This document shows positions 44,158 to 54,434 of a stretch of DNA of 64,000 nt, piece after piece (the stretch's first letter is position 1; every line of letters starts with the position of its first letter). The stretch comes from Paramyrothecium sp. XJ0827 (Eukaryota; Ascomycota; Sordariomycetes; Hypocreales; Stachybotryaceae): positions 868,001 to 932,000 of the forward strand of contig JAJFPB010000011.1 in the NCBI GenBank assembly GCA_020881915.1, read 5' to 3'. A program made the translations under genes and the position numbers. Under the pieces are notes generated by a model. The model ran no database searches and was not told the DNA's origin. It saw only the letters and a list, made by a program, of their open reading frames with translations.

Positions 44158-44587
44158 CTTGAAGGCCTCTCGGTTCTAGACTTTGGAAATGCGTCTGGTG
44201 CCCTAGTTCCACAGAGGTTTCGGCGGAGATATGGTTTGGTATGACTCGTGCACGGCCGTGCTAATATTCTCACTGAGTCAAGAGTAAATCGTTAACGTTC
44301 AAATTTCTGCAAGACTAAATCATAGGGCTTATTTTAGATATAACTATGTGTAAACCAAGGCGAATTACCGAATTGTTCTTTATTGCATATCCTTGCAGGG
44401 CCAAATTACATATACTTAGCGCATATTTCACGGGTTGAACTCCCAACCAGTCCGATTGCCTAACGTTGACACGTGTCAAGTATAATTGGTATGCAGCCAT
44501 TACCCAAGTTGTTATGATATTGGGATGAGCTGAAAGCTGAAAGATATAGGTTCAACCAGTAAGAGTATGGGGATAAAGGTAGAAATA
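44158..44587. other. Intergenic, no gene recognised
   Basis: AT-leaning sequence upstream of the HET gene and left of pogo element F. No feature found. Confidence 0.4.
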
Positions 44588-46447
44588 ACGTACATGTATA
44601 GCGAGCCGCCCAAACAAGCGAGCCGCCCAAAAATCTCAACCCTCAAGACCGGAACTTCAATAAAAACACAACAGACCATCTGATCATTTAGAACTAATCG
44701 CTACACTCATCTCCAGAAGCTGGAATATCTGCCTTACATGTTCTTGCATTATGCCCGGGCTTGCTGCATACACCACAGCGCCTTTCCCTCGGTTGCGCTG
44801 ACCTTCCTTGACCACCTCTCCTCGATGATTCGGCCGCTATCTGCATATTCACATCCGTTTGATCAATTGATGCTTGGCCTTCCTCTACAGTCATTGTCCC
44901 TCCATTGCGTAGGCGTTTCTTCTTTTCTCTGCGGCGCCGGCTTAGTATCTCATTTGCCTCTCGAAGATCCCGGACCTCAGCCTCTAGTAAAGTCATCTTA
45001 TGCTGATTTGCAAGTAAACTCTTAGAAAATGAATTCAAAGCATCAATTATTGATGCTGGGGAGCTGCTTTTATGTCTTCTGATTCGTCTTTTAAGATATT
45101 CTGATTGAGATTGAGTTTCCCTAACTGTCTTTGGGGTTCTCGAGGTCCAAGGGGCAGGAAGCTGTGGCTCATCGATAGCAGGCGTTGGATTTCGTAACCG
45201 AATATCAAGCTTTGAGATCACATGGTCTGCATCCAAAGAAGTAAGTCCGGCGCCCTTAAAACCTCCCTGAATATTCGATTTGGTTAAGCTGGCTTGGTGT
45301 GCGGCGTAGAAGGCAGGAAAGAACTCGGTCTTGGAAATGTGTGTTATAGAGCATTTGATCAAATGCTCTATTTCTCGACCATATGCCTTCTTGAGCGGCC
45401 CAAAGCAGCCCACATCAAGCGGCTGGAGTAAATGAGATGAATGAGATGGCATACAGAGCGTAATAATCTTATTCTCCTTGCAGAAATCCTCAAAAGCGAC
45501 CGAATGGTGGCTCTCATGCCCGTCAAGGATCAGAAGACGATAGGCACCATTTGATCTTCTAATTGAATGCCGATTGAAGTGCTTTAGCCACTGGAGGCCT
45601 GTCTCATTATCGGTCCAGCCATTCTTAGTGGTTGCAATAGCCCAATCGCCCGGGAGGTTGCTTTCGCGATACCAGCTAGAGAGGTGATATTGGCCTGCCA
45701 CAATGATGAACGGCGGCAGCGCCCACCCTTCAGCATTGATCGATTCAATCGCTGTAACCCATTCACGGTTCCCGGGCTGGACCTTTTTAGGGTTTGCACG
45801 CCTCTCTGCGCCTGTAACAACCATGCCGCTTGTAATAACGCCCATCATAAAGCCAGTCTCATCAAAGTTATACTGATCATTTGATCCAATGCCGTACTTC
45901 GCAATTGTGTTCTCCACGAGCGAGAACCACGCGTTTATCGCGATTGGATCTTCGCATTTAGCTCTCTGGTAGTCATATCTGCGAAAGAAACGCGTCTTAA
46001 GCTCTGGTTGCCGCTTAACAAAATTCGAGGCCCAGCGTGGCCCAACAGGAGGCATCTCTCGCTCAGCAAGCAGTCGATTAGCCATATCTTCAACACCACA
46101 AAGCCGGGGAGAAAATCCTCGTAGATCCAAGTCAAGGATATACTGAACTATCGTCTGTTCCTCAAGATCAGATAGTTTACGTAGATTGGGCATAGTATCG
46201 CGTCGAGAAGCCGTTCCTTTTTGCCGGCGATGTAAGGTATAGTAAGGCACTTGGTAGATAGCTGCAGCACGTCGCAAGCTTAATTTTGGGTCTTTCTGAA
46301 GGGCCTGAAGAGCAAGATTAAGATTAGCCTGATTAATTGAGTTTGACATGGCTAGTTGTGGTGAATCATTTGATCAATTGATTAAGATGTAGGATGAGGG
46401 ATTTTTGTTGCACTCGTTATGTTGTTGCACTCGTTATGCATGTACGT
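44588..46447 (-). mobile_element. Fot/pogo-type element F with mismatched ends
   Basis: Length 1,860 bp, TA at 44586-44587 and 46448-46449. Left end: ACGTACATGTATAGCGAGCC with two copies of AGCGAGCCGCCCAA. Right end, read inward: ACGTACATGCATAACGAGTG with two copies of AACGAGTGCAACA. The two ends share the tip and layout but have different motif halves, unlike D, E and H. The transposase inside is intact. Confidence 0.88.
44694..46349 (-). CDS. Intact Fot/pogo transposase (551 aa)
   Basis: One uninterrupted frame starting MSNSINQANLNLALQALQKD. Residues about 1-60 form a Psq-type helix-turn-helix and about 65-130 a CENP-B/Tc5-type DNA-binding domain (SDLEEQTIVQYILDLDLRGF). The DDE_1 catalytic domain has YNFDETGFMMGV (first Asp), LLILDGHESHHS (second) and LQPLDVGCFGPLKKAYGRE (third). 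The C-terminus has a leucine-rich helix (LLEAEVRDLREANEILSRRR) and a zinc knuckle CGVCSKPGHNARTC. Cut-and-paste transposition into TA is expected. As the only intact pogo gene in the window it could supply transposase, though its own ends do not match each other. Confidence 0.92.
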   Translation of the reverse strand: MSNSINQANLNLALQALQKDPKLSLRRAAAIYQVPYYTLHRRQKGTASRRDTMPNLRKLSDLEEQTIVQYILDLDLRGFSPRLCGVEDMANRLLAEREMPPVGPRWASNFVKRQPELKTRFFRRYDYQRAKCEDPIAINAWFSLVENTIAKYGIGSNDQYNFDETGFMMGVITSGMVVTGAERRANPKKVQPGNREWVTAIESINAEGWALPPFIIVAGQYHLSSWYRESNLPGDWAIATTKNGWTDNETGLQWLKHFNRHSIRRSNGAYRLLILDGHESHHSVAFEDFCKENKIITLCMPSHSSHLLQPLDVGCFGPLKKAYGREIEHLIKCSITHISKTEFFPAFYAAHQASLTKSNIQGGFKGAGLTSLDADHVISKLDIRLRNPTPAIDEPQLPAPWTSRTPKTVRETQSQSEYLKRRIRRHKSSSPASIIDALNSFSKSLLANQHKMTLLEAEVRDLREANEILSRRRREKKKRLRNGGTMTVEEGQASIDQTDVNMQIAAESSRRGGQGRSAQPRERRCGVCSKPGHNARTCKADIPASGDECSD

Positions 46448-46449
46448 TA

Positions 46450-46840
46450 TCTCGCTCAGCAAGCAATCGATTTGCCATATCTTCAACACCACAAAGCCGG
46501 GGAGGAAATCCTCGCATATCCAGATCAAGGATATATTGAACTATCGTCTGTTCCTCAAGATCAGATAGTTTACGTAAATTAGCCTTAGTATCGCGTCGAG
46601 AAGGCATGCCTTGCTTGCGATTACGTAGGCTTGAGAATGGGATCTCGTAGATCTGTGCTGCGCGTCGCAGGCTTAATTTTGGATTAGATTGAAAGGCATG
46701 AAGTGCAAGAATAATATTAGGCTCATTATTAGAGTTCGGCATCTTAAATTGTTGAGAATCAATTGATGAAATGGTTAGGTTGTAGATTGAGGGATTTTTG
46801 ATCCATTCGTTATGTTGATCCACTCGTTATGCATGTACGT
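46450..46840 (-). mobile_element. Fragment G of a Fot/pogo element (N-terminal transposase and one end)
   Basis: The minus frame starts MPNSNNEPNIILALHAFQSN at 46742, has the helix-turn-helix and start of the second DNA-binding domain (SDLEEQTIVQYILDLDMRGF, VEDMANRLLAER), and breaks at the TA beside element F's right end. The right terminus, read inward, has AACGAGTGGATCA and AACGAATGGATCA. The remainder of G is not found on the far side of F. Confidence 0.85.
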
Positions 46841-46842
46841 TA

Positions 46843-47782
46843 ATATTTGTTTGGTTTGAAATAATATTTTGCTCCATTTGATTGATTTGTTTGGCAGTTT
46901 GTTTGTTTGGATTTGATTTATGGGCAGCGCTGTCTTTTCCCACTAACTTTAGTCTGGATTCCTCCAACTATGGAGCCTCCAAAGCTCCACGACATCGATG
47001 GACCTTGAGACTCACTCGGTTCAGACTGGGACCTCATTACGCACGCTCTCTATCTGGTATATTAAATGCTGGCCAAGTTTCTATGAACAAATATTCACAC
47101 TTACCCACTCACTGCCTAGTTCCTGGTAGCAATTAGCAATACACATGGCTAACTGTTACAAGGCACCTCAAACCTGGGAGAGGGTACGTAAAGCATATTA
47201 AGATTGATTGATCTCCATACTGTGATGACGATTCTCTCCCTGCTCATGGTGCCCTACATGAATGGTCTTCGCTGTGGCTCAAAGCGATGGACTCATACGG
47301 ACTGTTAGTCGGCCAGATCTCATCGCACTAAACATCACTTAGCGAGTCTTAGTGCCGACACGAAGTCTCAAGTCCTGGCTCGACAAGATCTTGTCTAACC
47401 TCTAGAAAGTGAACGACAACATTTGAGAACTAAACAAGAACATAGCGGACGTGTGAGTCGGCATCAAAATGGACGTAGCGCAGACATATACCAATGACAT
47501 CAATGCCACTACCTGCCATTCATGCCTAGGGGTTCTAATACATTTTCGAAATATAAGCTGGGACACGCTTCTGCATAAGTTTGGCATCGGAGGTACCGAA
47601 AGTGCCAAGAGAGGGGTGCATCCATCAATGGCAAATAGACCCAAGCGTTGTCTGACATCATGTCCAGCTCTCGCGAAGGACTCCAAGCTACTTATAGCAG
47701 GTGTTCCCTCCAAAGACCCGGTACCGCCCAGACCACTCGCAATAGTACCATGACAGGTTGCATGCACTAAAAGCTCCTTACC
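46843..47782. other. Intergenic, no gene recognised
   Basis: TTTG-rich stretch at 46845-46915, then unique sequence with short frames only. May include the promoter of the next gene. Confidence 0.4.
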
Positions 47783-48318
47783 ATGAACATGACCTTCGAA
47801 ATGGAAGGCAACTCGAACCAGAACGGCACGCAAGTTGGTTCCGTGGGCAACAACTCCAGTGTCACATCTGATCATAACGGAAAACTCACAGTATAATGTA
47901 ACGGTTTACTACAACAGTCCAACGAAGACGATTGGTGACGCTGGTGGCAAAAACGTAAAAACACGGAATGCACACTAGCTAACACCAAGAAGACCTCAGG
48001 ATATGGCTTGAACGAAAAAGCCACTCCGTCGAAGGCCACACAGCCGAGTGCACTCTTACATTCAATAACCATGTTATCTGGGGGCCGCAGTCCTGCCACG
48101 ACAACACAGTTCGGCTGAAAGACGCCCTATTTACCGTGGATCCGCGCTTCCAACTTGCGATTCGTAATAAGCGCAAGACGATCGAGGGACATACCTACTC
48201 CATTAGCGTCATGGCTGACGGTCATCTTTACCTAGACCGACTCTCTACCCATGAGAACATGATCGGGCTATGCCAAGCCATCAATGACTGCTTACTTTCT
48301 GAAAATAATGCGACCTAA
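47783..48318 (+). CDS. Unrecognised multi-exon gene with N-terminal Gly/Asn 'GTQVG' motif
   Basis: The first exon reads MNMTFEMEGNSNQNGTQVGS followed by VGNNSS. A downstream frame reads YNVTVYYNSPTKTIGDAG. The last segment, about 47990-48318, is a long coherent frame (DLRIWLERKSHSVEGHTAEC, TLTFNNHVIWGP, GHTYSISVMADGHLYLDR). A plausible intron (GTGACG near 47935 to CCAAG near 47988, with GCTAAC branch) would link the last two in phase; the link between the first two is uncertain. The N-terminal motif is similar to that in the gene at 49921 and to the Gly/Asn/Gln-rich amyloid-like starts of some fungal NOD-like receptors. Function unknown. Confidence 0.4.
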
Positions 48319-49920
48319 CCATTTTCTTATTATCACAAGATCAGTTTTTGCTGGCAGTGCAGGTAGCATTCCGGGCCGCATGCAAACCCATGGCCTCCCA
48401 TAGGAAACACGGCAGGGATTTAAGTTCATTCATAATATTCAAGCCAATGATAAGCTATATTCATAATGATTGCTCAATGTAATGGGGCTTGGCTAGGTGG
48501 AGACATGTCATCGACAAGTTACAACCAACTTGTGTCCAAGGTATTTGCGTCTTGTTATCCGTCAGCTATCATTGCAGATACTCTTTGTTACATGTAGTTA
48601 ATGAAATCAAAGTGCCGACACTCTCATGGTGGCTGGCTGAGATAGTTCGGAGGTGACGGGATGAGACCTTGAAAATCGGCAAGATCTGCAGAGATATGCT
48701 CCCTGCTCAGCCAGCCACAATAAGTGATACGCGAGTGATGGGCTTTTTCAGCGTCCCATTCAACGCCTTCTCCTTCCTTGTCTGGCCTTATACATGCATC
48801 AGCAGGTTTCAATGTTGAGCCCATAACTGTGAATTGCTTCAGCTGCTCATGCGCAGATACCTATGGGAGTGCCAGTAGGTGTGCGAGAGGGCGGGGTTTG
48901 TCATTGGTCACGTAGGCCTGGCTCGAGGAAACCGTTATACACCATGCAATGTGCAGGCACACAAGACTGTGTTTTCCAGCTAATCAAAAGGAAATGTTTC
49001 AGCTGTCAAATGTACTGTGGCTTGATCATTTTTGGCCCATTCCGTGATTGGGCACCATGGAATCAACGTCGTATTAGAATGAAAGGATGCTTACCACGAA
49101 GCATTAGTGTATCTTTTTGAGACTTACCAGAAATTCTGGTCAGCTTCGCAATTGTACTCTCAGCATCTACAGTCCTTGGTAGGTCTTGATGAATCCTCCT
49201 CCCATTCTACCTTTCACGTCAAGTATTTGGAACTTGCTACCGGTCACTTTAGGTGGGTGGATAAGCATCATTGAAAGAAGAATTCTAAAGTCCCAAGTCG
49301 TGCCGATTGTAGAAACTGTTACATGACAAGGCAGTCTTGTAGTCTAGCCCCTGCTAAGAGTCCTATCTTCGACGGCAGGATCGAATGCATTGAGACCAAA
49401 CGGGGGCACACAACGGATAGTTGATTAGCGGCAGAACCAGCAACCGATGTTCATGCGCGCTTCGCAAGCATGTTACCCGAATCCATTGAGTCCTTTAGTA
49501 GAGAAACACCACATTGGCCTGCACTCTGTACTCTCATGGCTCGCTGATGTTGTATTGCCTGAAATAACGGGAAGTCATGTTTTGGTTTGTGGATTGTGGG
49601 CGGCAATGAACTGTCTTGCCAGGGCCTTTAGCGCCGATCATCCCGCCACATGCCTCCGGACGTTGTGACACACCCAGCCCAATATCTACAGCCAGTCCGA
49701 TAGGGATAATTCGTCCTACCATCCATTGGTATCAAGGATTATGCTCGAGAAGCCAAATCCAGCACTCCTCCTGCCATGTGATAAGTCCTTGCTCTCCTAA
49801 TCGGTCTATGAAAAGGCATCATCGCCACCTCTGCAATATCTCCAACCACCCAACCTCCTACAGCACACAGACATCTACAAAACACTTCTTAGCATATCAA
49901 ACGCACCAACTTCGCACAAT
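48319..49920. other. Intergenic, no gene recognised
   Basis: Several short frames without features. The 200 bases before 49921 are C/A-rich with CACC and CAAC runs, typical of a fungal 5' leader. Confidence 0.4.
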
Positions 49921-50217
49921 GGCGGACCGAGGTTTCTCCATGTCAGGCAACAAGAACACAAGTGGCACTCAGGCCGGTAGGGTGGGCGATGGATCCAATG
50001 TTGGATATGGCTATGATCAACAGACATCCACGCCTTCCTCCGGCGGCGCCGGAAAGGGGAACGACAACACTCCTTTTAACATGGCAGACAAACGAGAACA
50101 GAGATGGCACCCAGGTCGGTGAATCTGGCCATGGAACCAATGTCGGGTACAGAAAGTAAGGATCCAACTTTAGCCTTCCTTCCTAAATCATGTATTCTAA
50201 CTCTCCCCTCCAGGTAA
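49921..50217 (+). CDS. Small protein with two Gly/Asn-rich 'GTQxG..G...NVGY' repeats, probable frameshift
   Basis: Starts MADRGFSMSGNKNTSGTQAG and continues RVGDGSNVGYGYD, then a Gly/Ser linker. A second repeat, DGTQVGESGHGTNVGYRK, is in another frame, so one indel near 50080-50090 is needed. A well-formed intron follows: GTAAGG at 50156 to CTCCAG at 50213 with a CTAAC branch; splicing gives the same C-terminal Lys then TAA (50215-50217). About 80 residues, no signal peptide. The repeats resemble RHIM/PP-type amyloid signalling motifs by composition and spacing only. Family not recognised. Confidence 0.5.
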
Positions 50218-51858
50218 ATCTTTGCACAGTCCCTAAGACTCACCAGCGGTTTCGAAACGCTACATTCGTTTCCCACCAGACTAATGAGTTGTGGGGTTTT
50301 GCGTTCCTGAACGACACCAAGGGGTTCCACCAGGTTACTAAAGGATGATAGAGGAAGATACAATAGGCCAAATATACTCCTCTTCAGCTCACCCAGACTA
50401 AAGATCTTGGGTCCACAGCTAAAATCAATATACCAAAATGGCTCTTGTGTTAGCCTTCACAGAACAGAATCATAGTGTTGCCTGAGGTTGGATGTATTGT
50501 CGCCCGGCCGATAGAAGGCAACCTTCATATAGGCCTCGTAAGATTCAGAAAAAAATCTACCAAAACCAATGTCGATATCTCGTAGACTCGACTGCAGAAA
50601 GGTTTCGTGTTTTCCTGAGCTGTGCGAGGCATGGTCTGCCTTCCAAGTGTGCATAAAAAGGTCGAGTAAAAATCAACAGGAGAATGAGAATCTTATGAGT
50701 GCATATATTTGAGAACACAATTGTAAAATTAATACAAGTGAAGCAGTGGGTTAAGGTTGATCTCCAAGGTGTAGACGCCACAGGCACCCATGCGCAGTGT
50801 TCCTATCGTTCCCGAACGTTTCGTGGTCAATATTGGGATTATGATAGGAGTCAGGTAATGCGATGTTATTGGTGAAAAATAGTGACCTCGAGAAAATACA
50901 TTTGGGCGCGTCAGAACTGGTCCAAAAACAGAAGAAATGCCACCAGCCCACATCGCAGAACAGACGCACCGGCAAAGCCCAATTGTAGATGCTTATCCAA
51001 AAACGAAACACCTGACAGGAGGGATGTAGGTGAGAGTAGTCATGCTGGCTAGAGAGTTTCGTCACTGAAGATACAGCCGGTAAAACACCAATCAGCTCTC
51101 GACATCCTGCGACCACGTAGGAGACACATTCATGCACAGGATTTGTCAACTAGAAGCTCATTGGCTATGTTGGGATGGAACGGACGACTTCCAAGATTGA
51201 CCTGGAAGACAGTCGACCAGTAATATCAAGTTTGGGCTGCAGCTAAATCCCTGCAAGTGTAGGCGGAGATATGCAGCAGGCTGATTCGAGGAACCGAGAA
51301 ATCCGCGGATAGCTCCAAGGGTACGAACTCAGGTAAACAAGCCTTTGGTCAGGTAAAGTGCCACGTCAGCATGAACTTCCGCCGCATGCTAGAGCCCAAG
51401 TTTCAAACACGTCGTTTTCTCAGTTCTAGCTGAACGATTAGCGGTGCGGTCGGCCCCTCTGCTGCCAAAAGGAGAAATCATATCCCGACTTGCTTGTCAC
51501 CTTCGAGAAAGATTTCCGCTTTCATCTCCAAATTCGACATCGCCTCTAAGTGCCTGTAACTCTACGGGTTTTCAGCTGCGGCGCGGCCGTGAGCGCTTTT
51601 CTAACTGGTTAGGCCATATCGCAAGGCATTCCCAAAGAGAGCAAGCCCACAAGCCCTCCGATAAAATAGTACAATCCGTCTAGAACCCAATGGCTAACCC
51701 GCACCAAGGTATTTTAGGTCTCCATAGGTCCTTGAAAGTTTGGACTATTTAATATAGCTAGGCCACTCACTCTTGCTACTGTACCGCACGACCACCTGAG
51801 CAACTTGACCTTAGGTTGACACATTACATACTTAAATGTTCAAGCGTCCTCATTCAGA
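50218..51858. other. Intergenic, no gene recognised
   Basis: Minus-strand frames at 50729-51149 are cysteine- and aromatic-containing and could be exons of a small gene, but no start, splice sites or family could be defined. Nothing else is supportable. Confidence 0.35.
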
Positions 51859-52219
51859 ATGAAAGCTACAATCGTCTATTTTGCCGCCGTTGCTGGGTTT
51901 GGGTTAGCAAGCCCGTTCCTGGGCCACAATCCGGAGGCAAGCCTAGTCATGCAAACTCAATGTACTCCTCAGTGCAATCAACATTGGAAAGCTAAGCTTG
52001 ATGCTTGCCGAAATACTTGTCAAAATCAGGTTGCTCTTGTACAACAAAATTGCGACACTGAATATGTAAGTACTTATACCTGATCAGAGCTAAGTTTTGA
52101 GTCTTGCCTTATTGCTGTATTATTGACGATAGGTAGAAAAACTAGCCAAAGAAACCAAAAACGTAAGCATTGATATCATTATCAACTGGACGAATACTTG
52201 ACTGTAGGGAATTGGCTGA
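51859..52219 (+). CDS. Small secreted cysteine-containing protein, three exons
   Basis: Exons 51859-52065, 52133-52162 and 52208-52219; introns run GTAAGT to GATAG and GTAAGC to TGTAG, all in phase 0. The product is about 82 residues with a signal peptide (MKATIVYFAAVAGFGLASPF) and a mature part with paired cysteines: CTPQCNQ, CRNTCQNQ and NCDTEY, five in all, in a C-x3-C ... C-x3-C helical-hairpin-like arrangement. It ends VEKLAKETKNGIG. Size and secretion fit a candidate effector, but no family is recognised. Confidence 0.6.
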
Positions 52220-53784
52220 CAACATTAGTAACCATAGTAACACTCTTTCTTGTGATGGCTTCATTGCGAGTTTGGGGCGGTCTAGTGTAGTAGATAACGA
52301 AGTTTCAGTCGCTGTATTAAGTTCTCGTCGGGGTTCAAGCTCGGCTGATAATTGGACCACAGTGTTACACGTTCCTCTAGCATCAGTAGCTTTATGCAGC
52401 TGGCCCTATTTAGAATAGAAGCTGCGAAGTGGGGACCTGAAGTGAACATCTAGTGGAGTTGGGAGCGGAACCATTCAGGTCGTGTAGGAGTGCAACCGCC
52501 AACTTTCAGCTCTCTTCTGAGTGGAGTAACTATTAAATAAGACAAGTATTTGTTGCCTCAGCAAGGACTATTTCGGTTAACAATCCTAAATGTCATAACG
52601 ACCGCGACATCTTTCATCTAGAGCCCCCGCCAACTTCCCTGGGAGGGGTCATTAATATAACGAGCTGCTCTTAGACGCGAATCAAGGTGTTGGGCCAAGC
52701 GCAGGTTCTATCACGTTGTCAGACATGTCAACGTCGCTGATAGTATTGACACGAATATGCATGACTATCGAAAAAATCCTTCTTTTTATCGGGGGGGTTT
52801 TTTTTTAAAAAAAAAAAAAAAAAAATTGTATAAATCTGTTACTCACTCGCAAGCAATTTGCTGATCGAGTTGGAATTAGTAAAGGTGTTTATCTAGGACT
52901 TTGAAGAGATGTCCAAAACCGCAGGTGAGCAGACCCAGCCAGTTTGCACGTATCAATCGGTGCTGATATCTTAGCGTTCCCCATCCATCAGCGAACTCTA
53001 GTACAGTTCCCGGGAGAATCCATCCCACAAAAATATAGTCACGAAGATCATCTATCGTTTGTCAGCCTTTGCGAATTTATTGACCACGAAAGGACCACTC
53101 AAACTAACTCTGAGGCCACTCCAGAAGATGTCCCGGACACTGCTCTGCATACCGCGCTGGGACCTAATCCTTACTAGAACGACTGGGCGCAGCCCGAGCG
53201 AGAGAACAAATCAGGCTCAGCCTCCGCAGATGGTGCTCTGGCCGACGTGAAATGAGTCGAGCATCCGGATTCTGCAGGCAAAAACGTGACTTAGCCTTTG
53301 AAATAGCATTATCTCATGGTCCCCAGCCATAGTGGGGAAGCATAAATGTACGCTAGTCCATGCAATACTGGCAATAATAAGCTGACTGGGCAGTGCCCTC
53401 ATATACAAGTGTTTTGTTTGGGACAAGGAGTTCTAGCAAGGTGTCCGATTCTATCTTTGGATTGTTCATGATGAGGGATGGCCATGCGCCAATCAGAGAA
53501 TCATATATTCATATAGAGATTAATCTCAAGGTTACTTAAGTTGTATAAAAATAAGACACAGAAAGGTAGGTTATGATAGACCTGCCCGGCCCCGTGTACT
53601 TAGAATAGCATCGACTTTAGCTCGCAGGTCATACATTTCTTTTGCTGCACACAATAGTGGAGCTAGCGGACTTGAAAGAGATGAACCGAATATAGGTTTG
53701 ATCACACCCCTCCGAACGCTATTCCTGTGAGGCTTCCCTATCGTTGCTACGCCCCGAAATAGCTCAATAATCGAAAACAGTCGC
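52220..53784. other. Intergenic with low-complexity tract and a diverged dispersed repeat
   Basis: 52498-52590 is similar to 54776-54870 (both contain CTTTCAGCTCTCYTCTG then GGAGTAAC). 52791-52825 is a G7-T9-A19 run. A plus frame near 52975-53177 (FPGESIPQKYSHEDHLSFVS) looks coding-like but has no gene context. Confidence 0.45.
52791..52825. repeat. Homopolymer run G7-T9-A19
   Basis: Three consecutive homopolymers without interruption. Could be a retroposition tail scar, a replication slippage product or an assembly join. Confidence 0.9.
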
Positions 53785-54434
53785 TTATTTAGTAGCATCC
53801 TTTAAGTAGCTGCATAGAGGAGTAAAGGAAATATATTAGCTACTGGTCTCTTCGAATTTAAGGATAGAATGTAATGTCCCGAGACCTGTCAGTGGAGCTA
53901 CTTGACGCTTACGCAATAAGATCTTTTCGATCTTTAGCCTTCTTTAGGCCACTAAAGGCCATCTTGTTGCCGGGCATGTACTTCTTGGGGCTCTCGAGGT
54001 ACGCAAACAGGTTGTCGGCATTCCATGTAATTCCAGCCTTCTTATTAGCATCACTGTAGGTGAAGCCGCTGACGGTGCCAGTCATGCGGCCAAACAGGTC
54101 ATGCAGGTTAGGGCCTGTTTTAGATCCTCCACCATTCTCAACAGTGTGGCACGATGAACAGCGCGTCTTGAAAATTTTTGCCCCCGCCTTAATGTCACCT
54201 AGGTATCGGGACGGTTCGTGTCAGTGGGAAAAGGTCAGGGTGAACGAGACTGGGAAAGGGACAGGCTCTCAAAAATGAGTATCTGCTTGCGGCCAGTCCG
54301 TCACTGTGCAATGTGTCGCTAGGAGAAGCTACCCTTTGCCTTAGGTGACGGTTGCGACAAGCTGCTCTCGTGGGGTGCAGGCTGATGCTGCATGCCAGTC
54401 CTGCTTGAGACCGCTTACCTGCTGAAGAACTCAT
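53785..54434 (-). pseudogene. CYC1: Cytochrome c gene, three exons, one single-base frameshift
   Basis: Exon 1 is 54434-54419 (MSSSAG), exon 2 54198-53912, exon 3 53809-53785 (YLKDATK and stop). Introns have GTAAGC donors and CCTAG and TGCAG acceptors; phases join. The protein carries the haem motif CSSCHTVE with the [19 protein letters not shown] segment, and [20 protein letters not shown] with the axial Met in KMAFSGLKK. It is a mitochondrial intermembrane electron carrier in respiration. At about 53938-53944 exon 2 has one base too many (CTAAAGAAAGGCT), which gives a stop after SGLKKG and drops the last helix. Everything else is intact, including both introns. Either a sequencing error or a second, decaying copy. 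Confidence 0.85.

Noticed and set aside
51586..51625. Second copy of the LINE 5' leader (GGCCGTGAGCGCTTTT)
   Set aside because: Only about 15 bases match the LINE leader at 24275-24290, with no following ORF1 sequence; treated as chance.
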